NCBI GenBank assembly: GCA_902386555.1 | Contig: CABMJJ010000009.1 | Coordinates: 151,680-215,679 of the forward strand | Length of the DNA: 64,000 nt | Reading direction: 5' to 3' | From: Candidatus Bilamarchaeum dharawalense | GTDB taxonomy: Archaea; Micrarchaeota; Micrarchaeia; Anstonellales; Bilamarchaeaceae | In this document: piece after piece, positions 41,585 through 49,957 of the stretch | Layout: every line of letters starts with the position of its first letter | Position numbering within the stretch: the first letter of the stretch is position 1 | The notes under the pieces: generated by a model | The model's database searches: none | What the model saw: only the letters and a program-made list of their open reading frames with translations | Told to the model about the DNA's origin: nothing | Translations under genes and position numbers: made by a program

Positions 41585-42877
41585 ATGGCGCCCAGACAGA
41601 TTGCTGTTTCAGATGTATTAGTTGAACGCGACCGACCTAGGCGGGCCCTTGTTGAATTAGCTCAAAAATTAGCCGAACCGGATCGAGACTCACAGTCAAC
41701 TTTTAGGCTAAAAAAAACTCTTGCTTCGGATTGTGGAGCAACTATGGCAATGTTCAAAATAGGAAGATTGATGAATGAAGATTTTCCAAAACTCGGGGAT
41801 TATATTGCAGCATTGATGTCTGTTTTTGAATATGCACGTTATTGTGGAGTGTATTTGTTGCCAAGAGTAGCCGAGGGATCGGTTGGACGATTGGAACACC
41901 GGGTTTCGGTACTACGCAACGATCCTTTTTTTACAGTCTATGGATCGAACGAAACGGATTTGATAGATCCAGATTCACCAGTAGTAAGATTACGAAATCT
42001 GGCTTTTGCTGGAAAGCATCCAACGTTCTTTGATTACGATGCCGGACTCAAGCTTGTTTTTGATGATCTTGATATGAATAATATTGGTTGCACTGTCCAC
42101 TCGTTCCCAGAAACTGTGGATGTCTTAAAAATGGGTTCCCTGGCCCTCATGCCATTCCATTATAGAGACCCAAGCTATCCTTCGGGTATTGTTTTATTTG
42201 AAGGTGATCTTAGATGCAAGGACTCCAGACTTGGCGGGGTGGAAAGAGCATTTTGGGGAGCTCACGCAGCAGTGGAAGCAGCCTCACAGATAGCATTTAT
42301 GATCACCCAAAAATTTGATGCCATCACCACTTTGACTAAATTAGTTGACTTTAACGCAGACCTTGTCAATGCCATAAGACTTGTAAGTGCGGGAGCAAGT
42401 AGGGATGCCTGGGTGCTGCTCATAGATTTGGATGATCTTAAAAAATTGAACAACATCAGCTACCAGGAAGGGAATATACAGTTGAGAAGATTGGCAGATA
42501 CTGCAAAGGCTTCCATTAGACCGAGTGATATGGTTGCAAGATGGGGCGGGGATGAGTTTGCCGCATTGCTTAGAGGGGTGGGAAGGGAAGAAGCCCTGGC
42601 CATAGCTGACAGGATAAGACAAAATTATGCAAATCACATCAGACAGGGGCATGGAGTAACCTGTAGCATTGGAGTTGCAAGTGTTGATGAAGTTATACGC
42701 ACCAGACTAGGAGGACTTGTTGGTCTGTCTGGTATGCCCTATGATTTAATGGAAGGAGTTTTCAACGAGATTTTTAGTAATGCAAACACAGCAGTACAAG
42801 AATCAAAACATCAAGGTAAAAACAGAGTATACTATTTTGAAAATGGAGTTGTCACGCCCTACGTACCAAGCTTATAA
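41585..42877 (+). CDS. GGDEF-domain protein (putative diguanylate cyclase) with N-terminal sensor-like region
   Basis: This 430-residue protein has a C-terminal GGDEF domain: LLIDLDDLKKLN (metal/guanine-binding strand), the RxxD inhibitory site at 312-315 and RWGGDEFAALL with GGDEF at 321-325, then TCSIGVASV. The N-terminal 240 residues are globular, perhaps GAF-like, with no membrane helix. GGDEF proteins make cyclic di-GMP in bacteria and are rare in archaea. A TTTTTAAAC box (41552-41560) gives a leaderless start. No EAL or PilZ protein is visible in the window. Confidence 0.88.
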   Translation: MAPRQIAVSDVLVERDRPRRALVELAQKLAEPDRDSQSTFRLKKTLASDCGATMAMFKIGRLMNEDFPKLGDYIAALMSVFEYARYCGVYLLPRVAEGSVGRLEHRVSVLRNDPFFTVYGSNETDLIDPDSPVVRLRNLAFAGKHPTFFDYDAGLKLVFDDLDMNNIGCTVHSFPETVDVLKMGSLALMPFHYRDPSYPSGIVLFEGDLRCKDSRLGGVERAFWGAHAAVEAASQIAFMITQKFDAITTLTKLVDFNADLVNAIRLVSAGASRDAWVLLIDLDDLKKLNNISYQEGNIQLRRLADTAKASIRPSDMVARWGGDEFAALLRGVGREEALAIADRIRQNYANHIRQGHGVTCSIGVASVDEVIRTRLGGLVGLSGMPYDLMEGVFNEIFSNANTAVQESKHQGKNRVYYFENGVVTPYVPSL

Positions 42878-42922
42878 ATTGAATTAAACTATTTTTTGTA
42901 ATAGAGTGCCTCAGTAGCTCAG

Positions 42923-43002
42923 CGCGCTTTTTTAGGAAAAAAGCGCGGCAAAAAACGTGTTTGCTATTTTGCCGTGTTATAAAACTAAAAAAGTACGGGA
43001 AA
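42923..43002 (+). other. 80-nt insertion in the D-loop of tRNA-Thr
   Basis: It separates AG from TGGTA of the D-loop. It contains stem I CGCGCTTTTTT/AAAAAAGCGCG (42923-42947), stem II GGCAAAA/TTTTGCC (42947-42973) with a loop ending TTGCTA, and a weaker stem III CCGT/ACGG (42972-42998). No protein is encoded. A canonical bulge-helix-bulge is not obvious because stem I abuts the exon. Confidence 0.7.
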
Positions 43003-43023
43003 TGGTAGAGCGCCTCTCTCGTA

Positions 43024-43161
43024 AACTTTTTGGAAAAAAGTTTAACAAAAACCATTTGGTTGCAAAACCCTTTCGGGTTTTGAATGTTTAACCTATTTTG
43101 CGGCCCACGGGAAGCAAAATTAGCATCCCAGTTTTGGGGTGCCTTTTTCCAAAAAGGCACA
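43024..43161 (+). other. 138-nt insertion at position 37/38 of tRNA-Thr
   Basis: Non-coding and rich in hairpins: AAACTTTTT/AAAAAAGTTT at the 5-prime end, GCAAAACCC/GGGTTTTG near 43062-43082, ATTTTGC/GCAAAAT, and GTGCCTTTTT/AAAAAGGCAC (43139-43160) touching the 3-prime exon. It includes CTATTTTG, part of the core shared by the other elements. The position is canonical for an archaeal intron but the length without an endonuclease gene is unusual. Confidence 0.7.
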
Positions 43162-43218
43162 AGGAGGAAGTCGGGAGTTCAACTCTCTCCTGAGGCTTTT
43201 GTTTATGGAGTAGGATTT

Positions 43219-43785
43219 ATGAAGATCGGAAAAACATTTTATGCAGCCAACAGGAGAACCTGGCGTTCATGGCTGGTCGCACACTATAAAAAGGAAAATG
43301 AAGTGTGGCTAATTTATTACAAAAAATCGACAGGTAAGCCTCGGATACCCTACAACGACGCCGTAGAGGAAGCACTCTGCTTTGGGTGGATAGATAGTAC
43401 TGCCAAGGCCATTGATGACGAGAGATTTGCTCAGCGTTTTACTCCACGAAGGCGTGGAAGCAGACTTTCGCAGATGAACAAAGAAAGAATACGGAAACTG
43501 ATTTTAGAGAAGAGGATGACTGCCGCAGGTCTTGCTGCAGTTTCGCATGTTTTCAACGCAGATTCGCCAGATGATTTTAGTATCGCTACAGATATTTTAG
43601 ATGCGATTAGAACTGATGAGAATGTTTGGAAAAATTTTCAGCTTTTTCCTGAGAGGTATAAACGCATCCGCATTGGCTACATCGAAAGCCAAAGAAGCCA
43701 CTCCCACGAAGCCTTTCAAAAAAGTTTGACTAATTTCATCAAAAAAACAGCTAAAAACAAGAAATTTGGACTTATAAGAGACTAG
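43219..43785 (+). CDS. YdeI/OmpD-associated family protein
   Basis: A 188-residue protein from ATG 43219. It shows the family core: NRRTWRSWLVAHY, EVWLIYYKKSTGKP, the near-invariant EEALCFGWIDS and RFTPRRRGSRLSQMNKERI. The biochemical role is unknown; some relatives are linked to stress tolerance. An upstream extension of the frame runs into the tRNA-Thr gene and is not real. The gene starts 22 bp after the tRNA and may share its transcript. Confidence 0.85.
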   Translation: MKIGKTFYAANRRTWRSWLVAHYKKENEVWLIYYKKSTGKPRIPYNDAVEEALCFGWIDSTAKAIDDERFAQRFTPRRRGSRLSQMNKERIRKLILEKRMTAAGLAAVSHVFNADSPDDFSIATDILDAIRTDENVWKNFQLFPERYKRIRIGYIESQRSHSHEAFQKSLTNFIKKTAKNKKFGLIRD

Positions 43786-43805
43786 CTGGATTAATTGCCT
43801 GGGGC

Positions 43806-44699
43806 TCAAAGAAGCTTAAAGATGTGCGTAAAAAATAGCACCAGAATCAGAATTCTGAAAATAATGTGCATGCCAAAAGACATGTGATAGAACCGCATGA
43901 AATTTTTATTTTGGGATAGATCAAAGAACATTACAAATACAAAAACTATCGTGATAACACTGAATGCGATGATATAGGAGGGTAGGAAACCGAGAAGGGC
44001 TAGAAGAATAAATGTGAGTTGAATGAGGAAATGAGCATGTCTATCGATTTTCATGGCGGCATCAACACCCAGTAGAGAGACTAGAGTTTTAACCCCGAAT
44101 TTTTTATCGCCAGCAAGATCAAAATAATCCTTTGAATTAATGGCAATGAAATCATAGGTAAACAATAGAAGCAGAAGAGGGAATGGGGCCTGGAGTATTG
44201 GTTGGAAAATCACCCAACCGATCAGAAAATTAAGGAAATTGTATCCTATGGCAGTTGCAAGATTATTGAACAAGAATCTTTCTTTGAGTCGGATTGGCTC
44301 TGCGCTGTAGACAATGCCTAGAAAGATATAGAATATTGTAAGGTAAAAAACCTGTAAAGAGGCCAGAACCGCAAAAGTACATGCACCAAGAAACAGAATA
44401 GCAGACAGTATGGTTGCAGTATTTTCGCTCATCTTACCGCTTGGTAACGGACGGTGGGGTTTGTTTATTTTGTCAATTTTTATATCAGTAATTTGATTTA
44501 GCAGATTTATACCTAAAAGCGAACCAGAAACAGCTAGAAAACCGTAGAGGAGGTTCATGGAAAGAGGTGGGATGCCACCAAAGGCAAGGATTATTCCGAC
44601 AAAAAAGCTAAGGCCATTGGCAAGCTGATCTTCTAATTTGAACAGATGATGGAGAAAGGTAATTTTGTGTTTAAGCCAGCCTAACATGGAATCCATCAC
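43806..44699 (-). CDS. UbiA-family prenyltransferase
   Basis: This 297-residue integral membrane protein has eight to nine helices and both Asp-rich motifs of UbiA enzymes: NQITDIKIDKINKPHRPLPSG and SKDYFDLAGDKKFG. It would transfer a polyprenyl chain to an acceptor; archaeal members make ether lipids (DGGGP synthase) or quinones, and the acceptor cannot be told here. Start codons at 44699 or 44687 both overlap the end of the V4R-like gene (stop at 44671). Confidence 0.88.
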   Translation of the reverse strand: MMDSMLGWLKHKITFLHHLFKLEDQLANGLSFFVGIILAFGGIPPLSMNLLYGFLAVSGSLLGINLLNQITDIKIDKINKPHRPLPSGKMSENTATILSAILFLGACTFAVLASLQVFYLTIFYIFLGIVYSAEPIRLKERFLFNNLATAIGYNFLNFLIGWVIFQPILQAPFPLLLLLFTYDFIAINSKDYFDLAGDKKFGVKTLVSLLGVDAAMKIDRHAHFLIQLTFILLALLGFLPSYIIAFSVITIVFVFVMFFDLSQNKNFMRFYHMSFGMHIIFRILILVLFFTHIFKLL

Positions 44700-45798
44700 C
44701 TCCTACTATCTTTGATACTTTAGATAGGATTATTTTTTTATTGGAACACCCACTAAGCATACCAGAGGTAAAGCCAGATAAAAGGGTAAAATCACAATCT
44801 TGTGAAAACACTGTCCAGGGAAAATGATTGAAAGCAACTTCGTAATTTTTTCCAGCACTAACCACCTGCACATCACCAAAACCAATTCCTGCCAAAAATC
44901 TTTGGACAAATAATATATCCTTACCAGCGGAGATAGCTTTTCCACTGTCAAAGGCACTTTCAAAGAGAATGACCTTGGTTATTTTATTTTTAGAAAATCC
45001 GTTGTCCACCATATAGTACATGCTAGCTTCAATTCCGACCATTCTCTCCTTATTATAAAATAATTTTCCGCTTTGATAATCAAAAATTTTGTTCTCTATA
45101 AGTTCTCGGAGTGAGTAGTTGTTATTTACAGTTGGATAAACCTGATTCAGGATGGAGTAGGTTTTGTAATCTTCCTGAAGATCATCAAGACTAGATTCGC
45201 ACAAAACACTGAGACCAGATTTTTTTAGGTTGCTTTCAGGAGCGCAGATAAGCTTGCATTCTTTATCTCCTCGGCCTTGACACTTGGTCTGGACACCTTC
45301 CACGTGGGGATCGTCCATGAGAAAGGACCACCCCCCGGTCCAGGCACCGATAAGGAGAAGATAACCGAGCCCGTTCTTTTCACAACCAACGTAGGAATCC
45401 GCAGTAAGTTCGATTAATTTTTTTTCATGGATTATTTTATGACTTAATTTTTTAGCATATATAACTTCTATATAACGGGTAAACATATACATGAAATCTT
45501 CGAAGTGTTTCCTATCCAACTGATTAGATTTTTTAAAATATGAAAGTTTGGCATAACGATGACCAAATTTTTTACCTACAGAATATAGACTTTGCTCTCC
45601 TTTTTTCCCTAACTTCTTTGCGATTTTGGTTTCAAAAATAGTGTAGAAGCTTTCTGGAAAAAAGAATTCCCTGAGAGAGATTGTTTGGCCGCCTTCGCTA
45701 AACTTGCTTAGAACAAAACCAGCAGATCGTATATCTTCGGCATTGGGCAACAGGATATTTCGTATAAACCAACCAGTGATACTATCGCTTACTGGCAT
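44671..45798 (-). CDS. V4R-domain-like sensor protein
   Basis: In this 375-residue protein, residues about 60-195 resemble the V4R/heme-NO-binding-like fold: a helical start, KKLIELTADSYVGCEK, and the closing EGVQTKCQGRGDKECKLIC pattern (C-x-G-x3-C). The C-terminal half (about 200-375) is a second alpha/beta region of unknown type with FSQDCDFTLLSGFTSGML. Such proteins bind small hydrophobic molecules or metal. Overlap with the UbiA gene suggests a link to lipid or quinone sensing; KaiC-like genes follow upstream. Confidence 0.65.
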   Translation of the reverse strand: MPVSDSITGWFIRNILLPNAEDIRSAGFVLSKFSEGGQTISLREFFFPESFYTIFETKIAKKLGKKGEQSLYSVGKKFGHRYAKLSYFKKSNQLDRKHFEDFMYMFTRYIEVIYAKKLSHKIIHEKKLIELTADSYVGCEKNGLGYLLLIGAWTGGWSFLMDDPHVEGVQTKCQGRGDKECKLICAPESNLKKSGLSVLCESSLDDLQEDYKTYSILNQVYPTVNNNYSLRELIENKIFDYQSGKLFYNKERMVGIEASMYYMVDNGFSKNKITKVILFESAFDSGKAISAGKDILFVQRFLAGIGFGDVQVVSAGKNYEVAFNHFPWTVFSQDCDFTLLSGFTSGMLSGCSNKKIILSKVSKIVGGDGFHVRLA

Positions 45799-45897
45799 AT
45801 AGCCACCAACAGGACGGCCTGGTTCTACTCAATGAGATCATGGGGATAACTATAATACATCATACATTTATAATTATTACGTCGTAAGATTAGGGAA

Positions 45898-46644
45898 CTA
45901 GATATTTACTTTGATACCGTTTTTTTGGAAATCAAAGCCATAGACTCCGCCCTTCATTTTAGTATTTCTCATTTTAACAATTTCAATGGCACGGTGCAGA
46001 TCAGTTCCCATGGCAACAGATTTGAGAAGTAGTACACCATCGCAGGCATATTCTGAGAAAGTATCTCTGCTAAGCCATACGCTCTCCCGTGGTATTTCGG
46101 AAGTCAGCAGGGTATTGATCTTTCTCTTTTGTAATATTTTTACAAAATCTATGAGTAGTTTTCTTACTATTAATCCATCAAATTCAGAAGAAACAGAATT
46201 TTCTCTACTGGCTTCATAGAGTTCCACCATAGTTGTTCTATCCAAGTCAATGAGTCTTTTGGCAGAATAGGCTGAAAGGGACATGAAGGTTATTGAATCA
46301 ACAACCATCCTCTGGGGTTTAAACTCCTCGATATTGCTTTTCATCTGGGTGAGGATATTGGCTATTCCTATGTCCTCCATGGTAACGATTCTGAATAGGT
46401 TTTGTTTTTCGTATTTTTCAAAATCCCAGCCAAAACGAGCACATTGATCTATAATCTTGTCCTTGCTCTGCTCAAAGGTAATGAACATACCTCGCTCTTT
46501 TTGGAGAAATCCTTGTAACAGAAATTGAAGTGAAAGAATGGTTTTTCCAGTTCCAGTACCACCGGAAATTAGAATTATGGAATTGTCTGGATACCCACCA
46601 TCCAATAGCTTATCTAAACCAACAACACCAGTTTTCACAACCAT
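45898..46644 (-). CDS. KaiC-like RecA-superfamily ATPase (2)
   Basis: This 248-residue single-domain protein has KTGVVGLDKLLDGGYP, Walker A GGTGTGKT at residues 28-35, and Walker B around RMVVDSITFM. Compared with the other copies it has a longer insertion near ENSVSSEFDG. A TTTAAAATC box lies about 30 bp upstream of the ATG. It is in a same-strand row with copy 3 and the V4R-like gene, suggesting a signalling module. Confidence 0.87.
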   Translation of the reverse strand: MVVKTGVVGLDKLLDGGYPDNSIILISGGTGTGKTILSLQFLLQGFLQKERGMFITFEQSKDKIIDQCARFGWDFEKYEKQNLFRIVTMEDIGIANILTQMKSNIEEFKPQRMVVDSITFMSLSAYSAKRLIDLDRTTMVELYEASRENSVSSEFDGLIVRKLLIDFVKILQKRKINTLLTSEIPRESVWLSRDTFSEYACDGVLLLKSVAMGTDLHRAIEIVKMRNTKMKGGVYGFDFQKNGIKVNI

Positions 46645-46702
46645 CTTATCGATTAGATAATTAGGTTAAAGATTTTAAAGTCATGCTCGACAGAAAAATA
46701 AA

Positions 46703-47455
46703 TTATAAAGAATGAGAAACTGAAAGTTCGAAAAGGCCAGAGTGGGGTCGTACCACGACACCTTTTTCCCCGATATCAAATAGATGTAATCTGTCGGAGT
46801 GATCCGTGTGTCTCATCTTCACAATCTCGATGGCACGGTATTTCCCATAGTCTTTCCTAAGATGATAGAGCTTGACCAGTCCATCGCTCATGAACCCCAG
46901 TCTGCCGGTTTCGGTTCCGTGGGGGGTAACATCACATTCTTCGGTAACAATGGTGGTACAGTTGCAAGCTTTTAATAAATTTATAAAATTTAGCACACCC
47001 TCGCTGGTCTCGTAATCGGTTTTGAAAACCAGAGAGTAGGCAGTTAGAGAATCAACAACCACTCTTTTGGCACCAATCGATTCGATGGTGTCTCTGAGGG
47101 TACCACCTGCATCTTTCACGATTTTCTGGATTTCATAGGGAGAATATTTGATGAATGCAAAGGATTTGTCTTTTTCCAGTTTTTCAAGATCCCAGCCAAA
47201 ACGTCTTGCAGTAGTAAAAATGGAGTCTTTTGATTCAAGGAAGCTCAGGAACACTCCGGGTTCATCGTGTTTCGTACACCCACCGTATAGAAATTGAAGT
47301 GATAGAATGGTTTTGCCACTTCCAGCTCCTCCTCTCAGAACAGTGATACTATTTTTTTCCAAGCCACCTGCAACCAGATTGTCAAATCCGGGTATGGATG
47401 TTGGTATTCTCTCGGTTATAGGAGGAGACGCCCTATCGCCAGGTGTTTTAGCCAT
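46703..47455 (-). CDS. KaiC-like RecA-superfamily ATPase (3)
   Basis: 250 residues with a short polar N-terminal extension before TSIPGFDNLVAGGLE, Walker A GGAGSGKT at residues 42-49, and Walker B RVVVDSLTAYS. The C-terminal IVKMRHTDHSDRLHLFDI segment is typical of archaeal KaiC-like proteins. Its partner is unknown. It is separated from copy 2 by 58 bp. Confidence 0.87.
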   Translation of the reverse strand: MAKTPGDRASPPITERIPTSIPGFDNLVAGGLEKNSITVLRGGAGSGKTILSLQFLYGGCTKHDEPGVFLSFLESKDSIFTTARRFGWDLEKLEKDKSFAFIKYSPYEIQKIVKDAGGTLRDTIESIGAKRVVVDSLTAYSLVFKTDYETSEGVLNFINLLKACNCTTIVTEECDVTPHGTETGRLGFMSDGLVKLYHLRKDYGKYRAIEIVKMRHTDHSDRLHLFDIGEKGVVVRPHSGLFELSVSHSL

Positions 47456-47487
47456 GGGGTGATTTCCTGGATGAAATTTATATTACT

Positions 47488-48495
47488 TCAGGTTAGGCAA
47501 AATAGCTGTGCGGCTTTGTTTTGTTCTGCAACCCAATATTTGCAGCCATAGGGATAGTCAAAACATTTTGTTGGAGTACCAAATTCACCCATGCTTGTCC
47601 TAACGCAGGCACCGCGAATACAGGAACTGCTACTGGAACAGGGCATACCATTGGTTGAACTAGGTGGGTAGCAAAATTTCATTTTTGTACCGGTTGCAAT
47701 AAGCTGGCCAGGTGGACATTTTGGATTGGGAAGTTGGGTGATGATCTGGGAGTAGTCGGCATTTGGATCTAGATAGATCTCGACCCAATATCTTTGTAGA
47801 TTGGAATTTGGAAAGTAGGGAACATAATTGTCAACCAAAACCCTGGTCATGTCTGTGTATTGACCATCAGAACTTGTGGGGACATAAACCGTAACCTCGT
47901 AGAGGGTATTGGATATTTTATTTACACTATAGTTTGAAGTTCTGGGCTCGGTGCCAGCTGATGCGGTTTTTTTGAAATAGTCAGAATGTTTCACGAAATC
48001 CAGGGCGATTTGTTTAACAGTTTCAATATCCGAAGGAGTATTGTCAAATTTTTTGGCAACATCAATCCAATCATCATTAAGCTCATCATAGACTCCATCC
48101 AAAACTGCATAGGTTACTTGGGTTCCTTTTACATTGATCACAAGACTATGGGTGGACAGTGCCTGTTCCAGAAAATAAATTGAACGATTACCGAATCCAG
48201 AGTATTGGGAATTATAAAGATAAACAAAAGTAAAACTGTCATTCTGCTGTGAATAATTATAGAGAGTTAAACCAAAGCCATCATAGGAATAGGTTGAAGA
48301 AGAAAGCGCAAAATCCAGAGCAGATTGATTGGCAAGCTCCAATGCGGTTGGTTGCGGTGGCTGTTCCACCACAGGCGGAGGTGTATAGGGCGGTGGTTGT
48401 GGTTCCTGAGTGGATAGGTTCTCAGGTGGTTGCTCTGTTTGAAAACATCCAAAAGCTAGCACCAGTGCAAATAGCAGAACTAGTATCTTATTCAT
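47488..48495 (-). CDS. Lipoprotein of unknown function
   Basis: A 335-residue protein with a lipoprotein signal (VLLFALVLAFGC, Cys17) and a Pro/Gln-rich spacer (QPPPYTPPPVVEQPP), then a large beta-rich extracellular domain, ending in a cysteine-rich segment (CPPGQLIATG, CSSSSSCIRGAC). It is expected at the outer membrane face. No family recognised. Confidence 0.75.
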   Translation of the reverse strand: MNKILVLLFALVLAFGCFQTEQPPENLSTQEPQPPPYTPPPVVEQPPQPTALELANQSALDFALSSSTYSYDGFGLTLYNYSQQNDSFTFVYLYNSQYSGFGNRSIYFLEQALSTHSLVINVKGTQVTYAVLDGVYDELNDDWIDVAKKFDNTPSDIETVKQIALDFVKHSDYFKKTASAGTEPRTSNYSVNKISNTLYEVTVYVPTSSDGQYTDMTRVLVDNYVPYFPNSNLQRYWVEIYLDPNADYSQIITQLPNPKCPPGQLIATGTKMKFCYPPSSTNGMPCSSSSSCIRGACVRTSMGEFGTPTKCFDYPYGCKYWVAEQNKAAQLFCLT

Positions 48496-48585
48496 GACTA
48501 AACATGTACTGACACCAATTTATAATAGTTACCACGTGTTTGGACTAGGGCGGGTTTTTGAAAGAAAAAGATATAGATAAAAAAA

Positions 48586-49743
48586 CTAACCCAAAATTTT
48601 GGTAAGTTCAGAGGCAAATACTTCTGGATGGGAAACCAACTTGTGGGCTTTTTTCCTTGTGTCGCTGTATTTTGAAAGTCTTGAAACACTTTTCAAAGCA
48701 CTAACATCGCCCTTGAGTTTATCAACTGCAAGATCTCGCGAATCTTTGAATTTACCCTTGTTAGCTACGTCAAGCAACGCGGCACTGTGACCAACCAACT
48801 TGTCAACTGCAGCGGCTCTGCAGTCCTGGTATGGTGAAAGGATGGCAACATCTGCCAGTACGCCAGAATCATCCACATTGGCAACCATATCGGAAAGTAA
48901 CATGAGGGCAGTAGATTTGGCATCAGAATATTCTGAATCTGAAATCACAGTACGCAAAGAGATTGGATCGTTGGAGATTCTACCAACTGCAATGTATCTG
49001 GCATCTTCATTGGAAGAATGTTTAGCAATCTCAACCAACGCATCCATGTCATCTATCTCATCCACGTAATTGGATAGTTTTGAAACTGCGGCTTTTTTCA
49101 CTTCTTCATTTTTAGAAATTGCCAGAGCACAAAGGGTGCGAACATCTGTTGCCAAATTTTTGAATGCCTCCATTCTTACTGGGCGGTAGGCAGATTCTTC
49201 TGCAACTCTCTTTAATGCAGCCTTGTTATCAGATATTTTTCTCAAGGCAAGATCGCGTGAATCTTTATTTGGAGATTTCGATGCGATGGTAGCCAGAGAA
49301 TGTGGATCCACAATCATATTTGCTGCATCGACTCTAGTATTACCGAATAAAGAAGAACAGGCAACTTCAACAAGTGCAGCTAGGTTTGCAGAAAGTTCAT
49401 CAAGTGCGGATGCACGCGTATCTTCGTAGTGACAGTATTTTGCAATATCTTCCAATGCTTCCACATCATTAGAAAGATTGGTAACTGCTGCCAATCGTAC
49501 AAATGGAAAATTTGAAAACAATGCCAGTTCCACTAAAATTCTTGATCTGCCCCTAAGGCGATCAACGGCATTGAGCATGGATAAACGTTCTCCACTGGTC
49601 AGAATCTTTGCTAAATCTGAAAAGCTTAAACGATCCGGTCCTTTCTTGAATGACACTAACTTTTTCTTATCTTTTTTATCACTTTTTACGGCGATAGGTT
49701 TGTGCTCGAGGCTGGGGTACCTCGTCTTTCGGATACTGGTCAT
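48586..49743 (-). CDS. HEAT/leucine-rich-variant repeat protein
   Basis: About 385 residues. A basic N-terminus is followed by around twelve helical repeats of 25-32 residues with the pattern L-x-x-V/I-A-x-x-S...D-x-R-x-x-A-V-x-K-L (for example NKDSRDLALRKIS, YQDCRAAAVDKLV, FKDSRDLAVDKLK). It should form a solenoid that binds proteins or nucleic acid. The start is put at 49743, because a TTTATATA box near 49769 is 26 bp upstream; ATG 49758 is less likely. Confidence 0.75.
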   Translation of the reverse strand: MTSIRKTRYPSLEHKPIAVKSDKKDKKKLVSFKKGPDRLSFSDLAKILTSGERLSMLNAVDRLRGRSRILVELALFSNFPFVRLAAVTNLSNDVEALEDIAKYCHYEDTRASALDELSANLAALVEVACSSLFGNTRVDAANMIVDPHSLATIASKSPNKDSRDLALRKISDNKAALKRVAEESAYRPVRMEAFKNLATDVRTLCALAISKNEEVKKAAVSKLSNYVDEIDDMDALVEIAKHSSNEDARYIAVGRISNDPISLRTVISDSEYSDAKSTALMLLSDMVANVDDSGVLADVAILSPYQDCRAAAVDKLVGHSAALLDVANKGKFKDSRDLAVDKLKGDVSALKSVSRLSKYSDTRKKAHKLVSHPEVFASELTKILG

Positions 49744-49876
49744 GAGATGAATTTTCAAGATAAGTATATAAATGTTGCTTCCAAAAAACCCCGAAAAAAC
49801 ATTAAATGGACATTAATTAAGAATTAAATATCCTTTCATATCATTTTGGTGAGTTTGGTCTCATTAGTCACTAGAA

Positions 49877-49949
49877 GGGGAAATGAGCTAACCTGGCATG
49901 CTGTCAGCTTTGGGAGCTGGTTGTCTGTGTTCAAATCACAGTTTCCCCA
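49877..49949 (+). tRNA. tRNA-Pro(TGG)
   Basis: An intronless cloverleaf: acceptor GGGGAAA with TTTCCCC, D-arm AGCTAACCTGGCATGCT, anticodon stem TCAGC/GCTGG with loop TTTGGGA (anticodon TGG), T-loop TTCAAAT, discriminator A. No CCA is encoded. Unlike the tRNA genes at 40-43 kb it has no adjacent hairpin element. Confidence 0.93.
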
Positions 49950-49957
49950 TTTTGAAA

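Larger units (their letters stand above)
42908..43197 (+). tRNA. tRNA-Thr(CGT) interrupted by two large insertions
   Basis: Segment 1 is 42908-42922 (acceptor GCCTCAG, D-stem GCTC), segment 2 is 43003-43023 (TGGTA, D-stem GAGC, anticodon-stem CCTCT, anticodon CGT at 43020-43022) and segment 3 is 43162-43197 (GGAGG stem, T-arm GGGAG/CTCTC with TTCAACT, acceptor CTGAGGC, discriminator T). Joined, they make a normal 72-nt threonine tRNA. A CTTATAAATTG box lies about 30 bp upstream. Boundaries are from folding. Confidence 0.85.

Noticed and set aside
43084-43218. Upstream extension of the YdeI-family gene
   Set aside because: It would translate the 3-prime part of the tRNA-Thr gene; the family begins near ATG 43219.
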